Source: Pseudomonas triclosanedens
Lineage (GTDB): Bacteria > Pseudomonadota > Gammaproteobacteria > Pseudomonadales > Pseudomonadaceae
Assembly: GCF_026686735.1 (NCBI RefSeq)
Contig: NZ_CP113432.1
Span: 3,213,001-3,277,000, forward strand
Length of the DNA: 64,000 nucleotides
Direction of reading: 5' to 3'
The notes below the pieces were generated by a model, which did not search any database, was not told where the DNA came from, and worked only from the letters and a program-made list of their open reading frames with translations. The position numbers and the translations under genes were made by a program. This document shows positions 19,257-28,640 of the stretch, one piece after another. Each line of letters begins with the position of its first letter. Within the stretch, counting starts at the first letter, position 1.

Positions 19257-20945
19257 TCAGCCCGCGACTGCCGCACCAACCGCTTCGGTACGGGGCGGCT
19301 GGGCGCCGCGCCACTCGGCCAGCAACAGGTCGGCGCAACGCTCGCCCACCATGATCACCGGCGCGTTGGTGTTGCCGCCGACCTGCGCCGGGAACACCGA
19401 GGCGTCCGCCACCCGCAAGCCCTGCACACCGCGCACGCGCAGTTGTGGATCGACCACCGACAGCTCATCGCCGCCCATCCGGCAACTGCCCACCGGGTGG
19501 TAAACGTTGTCGCAGTGCTCGCGGATCATCTGCTTGACCGCCTCGTCGTCGCTACCGTCGAACTTCAGGTGGCCGTGGAACAGCGGCCGCCCGCCGAAGC
19601 GCTTGAGTGCCGGCTGTTCGAGGATCCGCTGGACGATCTTGACGCCCTTGAGCATGGTTTCCATGTCGCGCTCATCGCTCAGCAGGTTCAGTTCGATGAG
19701 CGGGTCGTCGCGCATGTCCGCACTGTTCAGGCGCACCTGGCCACGGCTGTGGGGGCGCAGGACGCAGACATGGATCGAGTAGCCGCTGCCGTAGTGGAAC
19801 GTGCGCCCGTGGTTGTCGCCGGAGGACATCACGAAGTGCAACTGGATGTCCGGCTCGGCCAGCGCCGGGTCGGTCTTGAGGAACGCGCCTGCCTCGGTAA
19901 AGGTACGAGTGAACAGGCCGCCGCGCTCGCGCTTGTACTTGCGCCACTGCCACAGGTAGCTGAGCGCGCCGCGCACCGTCACGCCGAACAGGTCGGTACT
20001 GAAGATGCGCTTGTGCAGGATCAGGTCGGGGTGTTCCTGGAGGTTCTGCCCGACTTCCGGGGCATCGTGCAGCACCTGCACGCCCATCTGCCGCAGGTGC
20101 TCCGCCGGGCCGACGCCCGAGACCATCAGCAGTTGCGGCGACACCAGGCTGCCGGCACAGACGATCACTTCACGCCCGGCGCGCAGGGTCTCCTGGGTGC
20201 CCTCACGCTCCACCAGCACACCCACTGCGCGCTTGCCTTCGAACAGCACGCGCAACGCACGGGTGCCGGTGAGCACCAGAAGATTGGCGCGGCCGCCGCT
20301 GTAGCTGCCGTCCTCGGCCTTGCCGCGGTGCAGGTAGGCGCGAGCGGCGTTCCAGCGTTCGCCATTGAACTGGGTGACCTGGAAGTAGCCTACGCCTTCC
20401 TGGCGCGGGCCGTTGAAGTCATGGTTGTACGGGTGGCCGGCGCTGGCCGCCGCCTCGATGAAGTGCCGCGCCCACGAGCACGGCGAGCGCGGGTCGGTCA
20501 CATGCAGGGGGCCGTTGCCACCGTGCAGCGCGTCGTCCTGGCCGGCGACCCGCTCGTTGTTCTCGGCGCGCTTGAAGTACGGCAGCACCTCGCTCCAGCT
20601 CCAGCCTTCGCAGCCGCGCGCGGCCCAGCCGTCGTAGTCGGACGGCGTGCCGCGCAGGTACAGCATGCCGTTGATCGACGAACTGCCGCCCAGCCCCCGG
20701 CCTCGCGGCAGATAGCTGGCGCGGCCGGCCAGGCTCGCCTGGGCAGTGCTTTCGTAGGCGTAGTTGTAGTCGCCCTTGCGCGGAATGGTCAGTACCAGGC
20801 CGACCGGTACCGTTACCTTGCCGTGGTGATCGTGGCCACCGGTTTCCAGCAATGCAACCTTGCAGCCGGCATCGGCGAGGCGGCCCGCCACGGCGCACCC
20901 GGCGGAACCGGCGCCCACCACGATGTAGTCGAATATCCGTTCCAT
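19257..20945 (-). CDS. GMC-family alcohol oxidoreductase (choline dehydrogenase/AlkJ-like)
   Basis: This 562-residue FAD enzyme oxidises an alcohol to an aldehyde, passing electrons to the respiratory chain or oxygen. It has the dinucleotide motif VVGAGSAGCAVAGRLADAG, GMC signature 1 (PRGRGLGGSSSINGM), signature 2 (GSLVSPQLLMVSGVGP), the active-site histidine in HPVGSCRMG, and NTNAPVIMVGER at the end. AlkJ-type members act on aliphatic or terpenoid alcohols, which suits the first step of the proposed pathway. It follows the racemase gene by 36 bases and ends at a strong terminator. Confidence 0.9.
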   Translation of the reverse strand: MERIFDYIVVGAGSAGCAVAGRLADAGCKVALLETGGHDHHGKVTVPVGLVLTIPRKGDYNYAYESTAQASLAGRASYLPRGRGLGGSSSINGMLYLRGTPSDYDGWAARGCEGWSWSEVLPYFKRAENNERVAGQDDALHGGNGPLHVTDPRSPCSWARHFIEAAASAGHPYNHDFNGPRQEGVGYFQVTQFNGERWNAARAYLHRGKAEDGSYSGGRANLLVLTGTRALRVLFEGKRAVGVLVEREGTQETLRAGREVIVCAGSLVSPQLLMVSGVGPAEHLRQMGVQVLHDAPEVGQNLQEHPDLILHKRIFSTDLFGVTVRGALSYLWQWRKYKRERGGLFTRTFTEAGAFLKTDPALAEPDIQLHFVMSSGDNHGRTFHYGSGYSIHVCVLRPHSRGQVRLNSADMRDDPLIELNLLSDERDMETMLKGVKIVQRILEQPALKRFGGRPLFHGHLKFDGSDDEAVKQMIREHCDNVYHPVGSCRMGGDELSVVDPQLRVRGVQGLRVADASVFPAQVGGNTNAPVIMVGERCADLLLAEWRGAQPPRTEAVGAAVAG

Positions 20946-20958
20946 CTGTTCACCTTTC

Positions 20959-20966
20959 TTGTTGTT
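20959..20966 (-). promoter_or_regulatory. Hfq/Crc A-rich target motif (AACAACAA)
   Basis: It lies just upstream of the AAAGG ribosome site of the GMC oxidoreductase gene. Confidence 0.5.
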
Positions 20967-20981
20967 GAGGACGGGCCCGGG

Positions 20982-22112
20982 TCAGATGACGCCGGCGCTC
21001 TTCAATGCGCTGATGCGCGCCTCGGGCACGCCCCAGTCGCGCAGCACGGCTTCGCTCTGTGGCTCGCCGCGGGGCTGCGTGGGTGTATCCGCCGAGGTGC
21101 GGCTGAAACGCGGGGCCGGCGCGGGCTGGAGCACGCCGCCGAGTTCGAGGTAGGTACCGCGCTCACGGTTGTGCGGATGCTGCGCGGCCTCGGCCCAGTC
21201 GAGCACCGGGGCGAAGCAGGCGTCGCTGCCTTCGAGCAGCTCGCACCACTGGGCGCGGCTGCGCTGGAGGAACAGCGCAGTGAGCTTGTCCTTCAGCGCC
21301 GGCCACTGGCTGGCATCCATCTGCCGCTGGAACGCCGGGTCGTCAATGCCGCAGCGGCGCAGCAGTTCGGCGTAGAACTGCGGCTCGATGGCGCCCAGGG
21401 CGATGTACCTGCCATCGGCGCACTCGTAGGTGTCGTAGAAGTGTGCGCCGCCGTCGAGCAGGCTGACGCCGCGCTCATCGCTGAGCCGGCCGGCCGCGCG
21501 GAAGCCGTACATCATCGCCGACAGCAACGCGGTGCCGTCGGTCATGGCCGCGTCCACCACCTGGCCACGGCCGGACTGGCGGGCCTCCAGCAGCGCGCAG
21601 AGCACACCGAAGGCGAGCAGCATGCCGCCACCGCCGAAGTCGCCGATGTAGTTGTGCGGTACCACCGGCTTCTCGCCCGCACGGCCAATGGCATGCAGCG
21701 CGCCAGCCAGGGCGATGTAGTTGATGTCGTGGCCGGCGGCCTGAGCCAACGGGCCGCTCTGGCCCCAGCCAGTCATGCGGCCGTACACCAGCCCGGGGTT
21801 GCGCTGCTGGCACTGGGCAGGCCCCAGGCCCAGGCGCTCCATCACGCCCGGACGAAAACCTTCGATCAACGCGTCGGCGCGCTCCACCAGTTGCAGCAGG
21901 GTTTCCACGCCTTGCGCCTGGCGCAGGTCCAGCTCGACGACGCGGCGACCACGGGAGAGCACGTCGAAGCGCGCGCGCTCGCCCAGGGACTGGCCGGGGC
22001 GCTGCACGCGGATGACTTCCGCACCCATGTCGGCCAGCAGCATGGCGCAAAACGGCGCCGGCCCAAGACCGACCATCTCGATTACCTTCAATCCCGTCAG
22101 CGGGCCCGCCAT
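20982..22112 (-). CDS. Alpha-methylacyl-CoA racemase (CaiB/BaiF family)
   Basis: This 376-residue family III enzyme carries both proton-transfer residues of alpha-methylacyl-CoA racemases: H128 in [13 protein letters not shown] and D158 in [10 protein letters not shown] (H126/D156 in the mycobacterial enzyme). This separates it from true CoA transferases. It interconverts (2R)- and (2S)-methylacyl-CoA so that methyl-branched chains can enter (2S)-specific acyl-CoA dehydrogenases. Its presence is the best single clue that the island degrades a methyl-branched substrate. AGGAG lies before ATG 22112. Its promoter region is shared with the divergent MalT-like regulator. Confidence 0.88.
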   Translation of the reverse strand: MAGPLTGLKVIEMVGLGPAPFCAMLLADMGAEVIRVQRPGQSLGERARFDVLSRGRRVVELDLRQAQGVETLLQLVERADALIEGFRPGVMERLGLGPAQCQQRNPGLVYGRMTGWGQSGPLAQAAGHDINYIALAGALHAIGRAGEKPVVPHNYIGDFGGGGMLLAFGVLCALLEARQSGRGQVVDAAMTDGTALLSAMMYGFRAAGRLSDERGVSLLDGGAHFYDTYECADGRYIALGAIEPQFYAELLRRCGIDDPAFQRQMDASQWPALKDKLTALFLQRSRAQWCELLEGSDACFAPVLDWAEAAQHPHNRERGTYLELGGVLQPAPAPRFSRTSADTPTQPRGEPQSEAVLRDWGVPEARISALKSAGVI

Positions 22113-22191
22113 CGCATCGCTCCTGTCTGGCTGCGCAAGTGCCGGATCATCCGGCGGCTACCCAGCCTAGCGACGCACCACGGGCCGACAA

Positions 22192-22207
22192 TGGTTCGAA
22201 GGAACGA
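22192..22207. promoter_or_regulatory. Putative MalT-like regulator box, copy 3
   Basis: TGGTTCGAAGGAACGA, a degenerate copy, lies 80 bases before the racemase start in the divergent region. Confidence 0.45.
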
Positions 22208-22253
22208 AAGTCCCACCTAGTCCCTGGGCTTCTGCCGTGCCTCAAACATCGCT

Positions 22254-22269
22254 TAGTTCGAAAGGACGA
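22254..22269. promoter_or_regulatory. Putative MalT-like regulator box, copy 4
   Basis: TAGTTCGAAAGGACGA ends 104 bases before the MalT-like regulator start, close to the distance seen for copies 1 and 2, and 62 bases from copy 3. Confidence 0.5.
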
Positions 22270-22372
22270 CTGCCCAGGGTCGCCAAGCGTGGCAAGATGT
22301 CGCGATACAGAACAACAAACGAGCCGGAGGCGGCGCCCAGCGCACGCCAGCCGACCGGCCAGCGGAGCCGCC

Positions 22373-25063
22373 ATGTCTGCCCAAGTCCATCCGCCGCGTA
22401 TCCTTGCCAGCAAGTTCGCCGCCCCCTCGGCCGCCAGTAGCCACCTGCCCCGCCAGCATCTGCTGGAGCAGATGGAGCAGGCCGATACCGCACGCCTGAT
22501 CCTCATTCGCGCCGCCGCCGGCTTCGGCAAGACCACCCTGCTGCAGCAATACCGCGAGCGCTGCCTGGCCAATGGCCGCCAGGTGCTCTGGCTCAATCTC
22601 GACGCTGCCGACAACGACCTGCTGCGCTTCGTTGCACACCTGGCCGCAGGGCTGCGGCAACTCGATGGCGGCGCGCATCCCGACGAACCGTGCCGGGTCC
22701 ATCCGATGCAGGAGTTGCTGGAGGAATTGTCCGACCGCGGCCGGCCCTTCGCCCTGCTCTTCGACGAGTTCGAGACGGTGCATAACCCGGCGGTGCTCAG
22801 TTTCATTCAGCAACTGATCGACGCCCTGCCATCCTGCGGCGTACTGCTGCTCGCCTCGCGGTCCACACCGGATATCGGCCTGGGCCGCATCCGCGCACGC
22901 GGCCAACTGCTGGAAATCAACCCCGGCGCTCTGCGTTTCTCCCTCGACGAGGCAACCCGCTTCATCCGTGACAAGCGCCAGTTGCCGCTGCGGGACAACG
23001 AAATCGCCACCCTGCACCGCTGTACCGAGGGCTGGATCACCGCCATCTACCTTGCCAGCCTGTCGCTGCAGGGACGCACCGATCACGCCGCCTTCGTCGC
23101 CAGCTTCTCTGGCAGCAACCTGGAGCTGGCCGAATACCTGGCCGAAGACATCCTCGCCCGGCAGAGCGACGAATGCCGCGAGTTCCTGCTGCACACCTGC
23201 GTGCTCGACCAGCTCACCGCGCCACTATGCGATGCGCTCACCGGCATGAGTAACGGCCAGGCCATGCTCGACTACCTGGAACGAGCCAACCTGTTCATCT
23301 TCCCGGCGGACAACGAACATCAGTGGTTCCGTTACCACAGCCTGTTCTCCAGCTACCTGCGCGACGCACTGGAGCGGCGCCATCCGGGCCGTGCCAGCGA
23401 GCTGCACCGGGCCGCGGCGCGCTGGTACCTGGAACAGGAGCGTCCGGTACCGGTCATCGACCACCTGCTGCGCGCCGGCGCCCGCAGCGACGCGGCGCGC
23501 CACCTGGCCAGCCATATCGGCAACTTCATGGATGTCGGCCGCTCGCGCCTGCTGCTGCGCTGGCTGGACCAGTTTCCGCCGCAGGTGCTCAAGGACTACC
23601 CAAGCCTGTGCCTGGGCTACTCCTGGACCCTTGCCCTGCACCGCCGCTATGCCGACGCCCTGCGCAGCATCGGCCTGCTCGAACGCGACGCCAATGGCGC
23701 TGGCCAGCAGCCGGTGGCGCTGGAAGCGGAAACCATCCGCTGCCTGCTGCTGGCCCTCACCGACCAGGTCGAAGAATGCTGCGAGGCAGGGCTTGCGCAT
23801 ATCCAGCGGATGCCCGACGACGAGCAGTTCCAGTACGGCGTGATCGCCAACAGCCTGGCCTACAGCCTGGTCTCAACCGGCCGCTACGAAGAGGCGCGGC
23901 GCCTGCTGTCGCGGGCGATCCTGCGCTGCTCGCAGAGCCGCACCCAGTCGATGGGCAGCGTCGCCAGTTGTATCGAAGGTGTGCTGGACATGATCCAGGG
24001 GCGCCTCGGCAATGCCGTGGCGCGCCTGCAGGCTGCGGCCCAGCGTCAGTCCGACGGCGGGGTCGAGAAGGTACTGGCCGGCCGGCCCTCGATGGAAATC
24101 ACGCTGTCCATCGCACTCTACGAAACCGACGCGCTGGATGAAGTGGCGCAACTGCTCAGCGAAGTGCTGCCCAATGCCAAGGAAAGCAGCCCGCCGGACT
24201 CGCTGATTTCCTCCCACGTGCTGCTCGCGCGCATCGCCCTGCTGCATGGCGACCGCGATAGCTGGCTGCGTCATCTCGCCGACCTCGAACAGATAGGCCA
24301 GCAGGCCGGCTCGGCGCGGGCGATCTGCTCGGCCTGGCTGGAGCGGGCACGCATCGCCACCCTGGAGAACCGCCTGGACGCCGCCGCGCAGTCGCTGCGC
24401 TACGCCGAACTGCACAGCGACTGGGACCGGCCCGGCATCCTGTTCAACGGCAATGACGTCGATACGCCCAGCATCGCCCGCCTGCGCCTGCGCATTGCCC
24501 AGGGCGACTTCGCAGAGCCCGAGCAATTGCTGGCACAGGCCATGAACGATGCCCAGCAACGCCAGCAACATCGCCGCGAACTCAAGCTGCGCCTGCTCCA
24601 TGCCCTTGCGCTGGACGGGCTAGGACGTGGCGAGGCGGCCTTCGACGAACTCAGCGAGGCTCTGCGCTTCGCCAGCCACGAAGGGTTCCTGCGGACCTTC
24701 CTCGACGAAGGGCCGGCCCTGGCGGCGCTATTGCAGCGCTGGGCAGTCCCCTACCAGGCGCAAAGCCGCGCCCTGGGTATCGAACCGCGCTTCCTGGCGA
24801 CTCTGCTGCAACGCTTCGCCGGCAACGGCGAACCGCCGGCGGCCGGCGCCATGCCCGGCGCCGCCAGCGAGGCTCTTACCGGCAGAGAGATCCAGGTGAT
24901 CCGCCTGCTGGCCGCTGGCCATCGGAACAAGGTGATCGCCGAGAAGATGTTCCTGTCGGAGTTCACCGTGAAGTCGCACCTGCGCAACATCAACGCGAAG
25001 CTTGGCGCGCAGGGCCGGACCGAGGCTGTGGCGATCGCGCGGGCGCGGGGCCTGCTGGATTGA
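22373..25063 (+). CDS. MalT-like ATP-dependent LuxR-family regulator, copy 1
   Basis: ATG 22373 (MSAQVHPPRILASKFAAP) follows GGAG and gives 896 residues, close to MalT (901). The layout is a STAND-type NTPase with Walker A RAAAGFGKTTLL near residue 50, a Walker B-like FALLFDEFETVHNP, a long helical-repeat region with TPR-like segments, and a C-terminal LuxR helix-turn-helix (LTGREIQVIRLLAAGHRNKV...EFTVKSHLRNINAKL, about 835-890). Such proteins activate transcription when bound to ATP and an inducer, as AlkS and MalT do. It is divergent from the catabolic island and probably its activator; the shared 16-bp boxes support this. Confidence 0.9.
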   Translation: MSAQVHPPRILASKFAAPSAASSHLPRQHLLEQMEQADTARLILIRAAAGFGKTTLLQQYRERCLANGRQVLWLNLDAADNDLLRFVAHLAAGLRQLDGGAHPDEPCRVHPMQELLEELSDRGRPFALLFDEFETVHNPAVLSFIQQLIDALPSCGVLLLASRSTPDIGLGRIRARGQLLEINPGALRFSLDEATRFIRDKRQLPLRDNEIATLHRCTEGWITAIYLASLSLQGRTDHAAFVASFSGSNLELAEYLAEDILARQSDECREFLLHTCVLDQLTAPLCDALTGMSNGQAMLDYLERANLFIFPADNEHQWFRYHSLFSSYLRDALERRHPGRASELHRAAARWYLEQERPVPVIDHLLRAGARSDAARHLASHIGNFMDVGRSRLLLRWLDQFPPQVLKDYPSLCLGYSWTLALHRRYADALRSIGLLERDANGAGQQPVALEAETIRCLLLALTDQVEECCEAGLAHIQRMPDDEQFQYGVIANSLAYSLVSTGRYEEARRLLSRAILRCSQSRTQSMGSVASCIEGVLDMIQGRLGNAVARLQAAAQRQSDGGVEKVLAGRPSMEITLSIALYETDALDEVAQLLSEVLPNAKESSPPDSLISSHVLLARIALLHGDRDSWLRHLADLEQIGQQAGSARAICSAWLERARIATLENRLDAAAQSLRYAELHSDWDRPGILFNGNDVDTPSIARLRLRIAQGDFAEPEQLLAQAMNDAQQRQQHRRELKLRLLHALALDGLGRGEAAFDELSEALRFASHEGFLRTFLDEGPALAALLQRWAVPYQAQSRALGIEPRFLATLLQRFAGNGEPPAAGAMPGAASEALTGREIQVIRLLAAGHRNKVIAEKMFLSEFTVKSHLRNINAKLGAQGRTEAVAIARARGLLD

Positions 25064-25147
25064 AGCCAGGTTGCCGAAGCCCGACGGCAACGCGCTTCGG
25101 CGACCGCAGACGCCTCCTCCGGCTCCCGGCGTGGCGTGCGAAGAGCC

Positions 25148-25963
25148 TCACTGGCCGGCGCTGGCCAATACTCGCCGGGCGCGCGCCAGTACCGGTGCAT
25201 CCACCATCTGCCCATCGACCTGAAACGCCGCCGCGCCGTCCTGCGCTGCCGCTACCACGCGCCGGGCCCAGTTCAGTTCGTCGGCGCCGGGCGTCAGGGC
25301 GGCATGCACCACCGCCACCTGCCGGGGATGGATGCAGAGCGCCCCGACCATCCCCAGATCGCGCCCGTGGCGGATGGTCGCCGCCAGCCCCTGGGCGTCG
25401 TCGAAGTTCGGGTAGACCGTGTCCAGCGGTGGTTGCAGGCCATTGACCCGCGAGTGCAGCAGCAGGCTCAGGCGTACCTGGTCGTAGACACTGGCAACCG
25501 CCGAAGTGCCATTGCTCATGCCGATGTCCAGAGCCAGGTCCAGGCCACCGAAGGTAAGACGCTCCACGCTCTCGCAGGCGGCGATCTCGCCCACCGCGAG
25601 CAGCCCCCGCGCACTTTCGATCAGCGGCCACACCGGCTTGCCGCAGGCCGCCGCGATACGCACCTGCGCCGCGCGCTCGGCCTTGGGCAGCAGAATGCCC
25701 ACGACGCCGGGCAGGCGGCCACAGAGTTCCAGGTCGGCTGCCTGCTCGGGGTCGCCGGCAGCATTCACCCGCACCATTACCCGCGCCGAGGGTTCGGCGT
25801 CGAGAAACGCCGCCAGGTTGTCCCGCGCCAGGCCCTTGAGCGATGCCTCCACGGCGTCTTCGAAATCGACGATCACCGCGTCGGCGCCACAGGCCAGTGC
25901 CTTGGCGAAGCGTTCCGGGCGGCTGCCGGGAACGAACAGGGCGGAGCGGACGATGGGATTCAT
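25148..25963 (-). CDS. ccl: (3S)-citramalyl-CoA lyase, itaconate degradation
   Basis: This HpcH/HpaI-type lyase splits citramalyl-CoA into acetyl-CoA and pyruvate, the last step of itaconate use. From ATG 25963 (MNPIVRSALFVPGSRPERF, with AGGAG well placed) it has 271 residues; ATG 25981 overlapping the ict stop is an alternative. Family motifs are LFVPGSRPERFAKAL, VIVDFEDAVE (metal-binding glutamate/aspartate), PLIESARGL and the C-terminal ALCIHPRQVAVVHAAL. Order and identity match P. aeruginosa PA0883. It is convergent with the MalT-like gene, with 84 bases between them. Confidence 0.88.
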   Translation of the reverse strand: MNPIVRSALFVPGSRPERFAKALACGADAVIVDFEDAVEASLKGLARDNLAAFLDAEPSARVMVRVNAAGDPEQAADLELCGRLPGVVGILLPKAERAAQVRIAAACGKPVWPLIESARGLLAVGEIAACESVERLTFGGLDLALDIGMSNGTSAVASVYDQVRLSLLLHSRVNGLQPPLDTVYPNFDDAQGLAATIRHGRDLGMVGALCIHPRQVAVVHAALTPGADELNWARRVVAAAQDGAAAFQVDGQMVDAPVLARARRVLASAGQ

Positions 25964-25977
25964 GAAACTCTCCTGGC

Positions 25978-27168
25978 TCATACCGCGCCTTGCTGGTGCA
26001 GGCGCTGGACATCATGGGGGGTATAGCCTAACTCGTGCAGCAGGCTTTGGGTGTGCTCGCCCAGCGCCGGCACCGGATCCATGCGCGCGACGAACGCGCT
26101 GCTGCGCACTGGCGGCAGCAAAGCCGGCAGGCTGCCGACCGGGCTGCCGATCTCGCGCCAGCCGTCGCGGGCCGCCAACTGCGGGTGTTGCCACAGGCCG
26201 GCCATATCGTTGACGTGGGCGTTGGCGATCTGGGCCAGTTCCAGGCGCTGCACCACTTGCTCCGCCGTCAGGTCGGCGAATGCTTCGACGATCAGCGCCC
26301 GCAACACGTCGCGGTTGGCCACCCGCAGGCTGGTGCTGGTGAAGCGCGTATCGCCCGCCAGCTCCGGCTGGCGCAGCACCTGGGTGCAGAACGCCTGCCA
26401 TTCGCGCTCGTTCTGTACGCCGAGCATCACGCTGCCGCCATCGCCCACCGGGAACGGCCCGTAGGGGTAGATCGTGGCGTGGGCGGCACCGGCACGCGGC
26501 GGCTGGGCCTGGCCTTCGAAGGCGTAGTACATGGGGAAGCCCATCCACTCGGCCATGCTTTCGAGCATCGACACTTCCACCCGGCTGCCCTGCCCCGTGC
26601 GCTCACGCAGCAGCAGCGCCGACAGGATGCCGCTGTAGGCATACATGCCGGCAGAGATGTCGGCGATCGAGCAGCCGGCCTTGGCCATCTGCTCCGCGCC
26701 GGGGCCGCCGGTGACCGAAAGGAAGCCGCTCTCACTCTGGATCAGCAGGTCGTAGGCTTTCTTCTGCTCGTACGGGCCGCCTTCGCCGTAGCCGGAGATG
26801 TCGCAGACGATCAGACGCGGGAAGCGCTGGCGCAACGTCTCGAACGACAGTCCCATGCGCGCGGCGGCACCGGGAGCCAGGTTCTGCACCAGTACGTCGG
26901 CGCGTTCCAGCAACTGCTCCAGGACGACCTGCGCCGGCTCCTGTTTGAGGTCCAGGGCGAGGCTTTCCTTGGAGCGGTTGGTCCAGACGAAATGCGAGGC
27001 CATGCCGCGCACGCGCTCATCGTAGCCACGAGCGAAGTCGCCGGCGCCGGGGCGCTCGATCTTGATCACGCGCGCGCCGAGGTCGGCCAGTTGGCGGGTG
27101 CAGAACGGCGCGGCGATCGCGTGTTCGAGGCTGATAACGGTAATACCGTCGAGGGGACGGAGGTTCAT
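25978..27168 (-). CDS. ict: Itaconate CoA-transferase (class III)
   Basis: ATG 27168 (MNLRPLDGITVISLEHAIA) follows GGAG and gives 396 residues. It is a CaiB/BaiF-type transferase that moves CoA, normally from succinyl-CoA, to itaconate. Seen are LADLGARVIKIERPGAGDFARGYD, TNRSKESLALDL and the catalytic aspartate region EQKKAYDLLIQ (about D140). Unlike the racemase at 21 kb it lacks the GHDINY motif. Assignment rests on the neighbours (lyase and MaoC hydratase), the same set as P. aeruginosa PA0882. Confidence 0.88.
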   Translation of the reverse strand: MNLRPLDGITVISLEHAIAAPFCTRQLADLGARVIKIERPGAGDFARGYDERVRGMASHFVWTNRSKESLALDLKQEPAQVVLEQLLERADVLVQNLAPGAAARMGLSFETLRQRFPRLIVCDISGYGEGGPYEQKKAYDLLIQSESGFLSVTGGPGAEQMAKAGCSIADISAGMYAYSGILSALLLRERTGQGSRVEVSMLESMAEWMGFPMYYAFEGQAQPPRAGAAHATIYPYGPFPVGDGGSVMLGVQNEREWQAFCTQVLRQPELAGDTRFTSTSLRVANRDVLRALIVEAFADLTAEQVVQRLELAQIANAHVNDMAGLWQHPQLAARDGWREIGSPVGSLPALLPPVRSSAFVARMDPVPALGEHTQSLLHELGYTPHDVQRLHQQGAV

Positions 27169-27260
27169 CGGCTTGCTCCACTTGCTTGCGGCGCCCGTCC
27201 AGGGTGGCAGGCGCCGCAATGGGGGTTCCACGGACCGTTGCTTGCCGGGCCGTGAAGGGT

Positions 27261-28610
27261 TCAGGAAAACGCCTGCAGATCGGCCAGCTCGTGCAGTTGC
27301 CAGGTGGACTCGACCAGGCGTGTCGCCTCGGCGTCGCCACGGGCACCGGCGAAGGCCAGCAGGCGACGGAACTTGTCCTCCAGCTCCGCGCGGCTGAGCG
27401 TGTTGCCCGGGTCGCCCTTCGGCTCGTCGATGGCGCCTTCGAGCTGGCGTCCGTCACGGGTCAGCACCTCGACACGGCCCAGCCAGCGCTGCGGATAGGC
27501 GGCATCGACCTCGGCATCGAGGCGCATCTCGACCTTCTCGCGGAACGCCGCGATGCGTGGGTCCTGCAGGGCGAATTCCTCGAACTCCACCAGCCCGGCC
27601 TTGCCGTGCACGGCGATCAGCCCCAGCACAGTGCCCATGGAAAACTTCGCCTGGTGCACGCTCTGCGGCACCACCACCCGGCCCAGTACGTCGATAGCGC
27701 CCTGATGCACCCGCGTGGTGACGCGGGCGATGTCGTCATGGCCGAGACCTTCCCGCTGCATCAGTGCGAGCAACGCATCGGCGGCCGGATGGGTATGACG
27801 GCAGGAGGCGTGGAACTTGAAGGAGGTCTCGGCCAGTGCCCAGCGCGTGCCCAGGCCATCCACCAGCCGGCGTGGGTCGGCGTCGCTGGACATGCCGGCG
27901 GCCATGCCCTGTTCGCCTTCGAGGATGTTCTGCGCGCCACTCAGGCCGTCGGCGGTCAGGTAGGCGGCCAGCAGGCCATCGGCGGCGGCCTTGGCGGTAT
28001 GCAGTTGCTTGGAGTCGGCGGCGTCGCGCAAAAATTCCCACAGACCGGCGGCCTGGGTACCGGCGCTACCCAGGCAGTTGATGAACTGGCGGCTGTCGAA
28101 GCCCAGCAGCTTGCCCACCGCCACCGCGGCGGCCAGGGTGCCCACCGTGGCGGTGGTGTGGAAGATGCGGTAGTGCGAGCGGCCAAGGAATTCGCCGATG
28201 CGGATACCGGCCTCGTAGCCGGCTACGCTGGCGAGGATCAGCTCGCGGCCAGACTTGCCCAGGTCCTGGGCAGCGGCCAGGGCAGCGGGGAACACCACGG
28301 TGGCCGGGTGCAGCACCGAGCTGTTGTGCAGGTCGTCCTGCTCCACCAGGTGCGAGCTGGCGCCGTTGACCAGCGCCGCGAAATACGCACTGCTGCCACT
28401 GCCATCGACGAGAATGCGGCTGCTGCCCACGCCCGGCCCCATCTTGCGGGCGTAGCGCTGGAACAGTGGGATCGGGTGGCGGCCCTGGCTGGCCAGGGCG
28501 GAACCGAGCCAGTCAAGGAACAGGTCTTCGGTACGTTCGACCACGGCTTGCGGCAGGTCTTCGTAGCGCAGGCCGGCAAGGAATTCGGCAAGGGCGTGGG
28601 TGTTGTTCAT
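27261..28610 (-). CDS. MmgE/PrpD family protein of the itaconate locus
   Basis: ATG 28610 (MNNTHALAEFLAGLRYEDLP) gives 449 residues; an in-frame GTG at 28634 is possible. The family includes 2-methylcitrate dehydratase and cis-aconitate decarboxylase. Conserved segments are LFLDWLGSALASQG, VNGASSHLVEQDDLHNSSVLHP, ASVAGYEAGIRIGE, TATVGTLAAAVAVGKLLG and KFHASCRHTHPAADALL. Its equivalent in P. aeruginosa is PA0881, whose reaction is not firmly known. A link to itaconate or a related methyl-dicarboxylate is likely from position. Confidence 0.82.
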   Translation of the reverse strand: MNNTHALAEFLAGLRYEDLPQAVVERTEDLFLDWLGSALASQGRHPIPLFQRYARKMGPGVGSSRILVDGSGSSAYFAALVNGASSHLVEQDDLHNSSVLHPATVVFPAALAAAQDLGKSGRELILASVAGYEAGIRIGEFLGRSHYRIFHTTATVGTLAAAVAVGKLLGFDSRQFINCLGSAGTQAAGLWEFLRDAADSKQLHTAKAAADGLLAAYLTADGLSGAQNILEGEQGMAAGMSSDADPRRLVDGLGTRWALAETSFKFHASCRHTHPAADALLALMQREGLGHDDIARVTTRVHQGAIDVLGRVVVPQSVHQAKFSMGTVLGLIAVHGKAGLVEFEEFALQDPRIAAFREKVEMRLDAEVDAAYPQRWLGRVEVLTRDGRQLEGAIDEPKGDPGNTLSRAELEDKFRRLLAFAGARGDAEATRLVESTWQLHELADLQAFS

Positions 28611-28640
28611 GTCGTTGTTCTCGTTATCGGGCACGCCGGT

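Noticed and set aside
20982..22112. Second CoA-transferase similar to ict
   Set aside because: The GHDINY histidine and the aspartate of NYIGDF identify it as an alpha-methylacyl-CoA racemase.
19443..22220. Long plus-strand open frame opposite the GMC oxidoreductase and racemase genes
   Set aside because: Both antisense genes are complete with catalytic motifs; this frame shows no family features and arises from high G+C.
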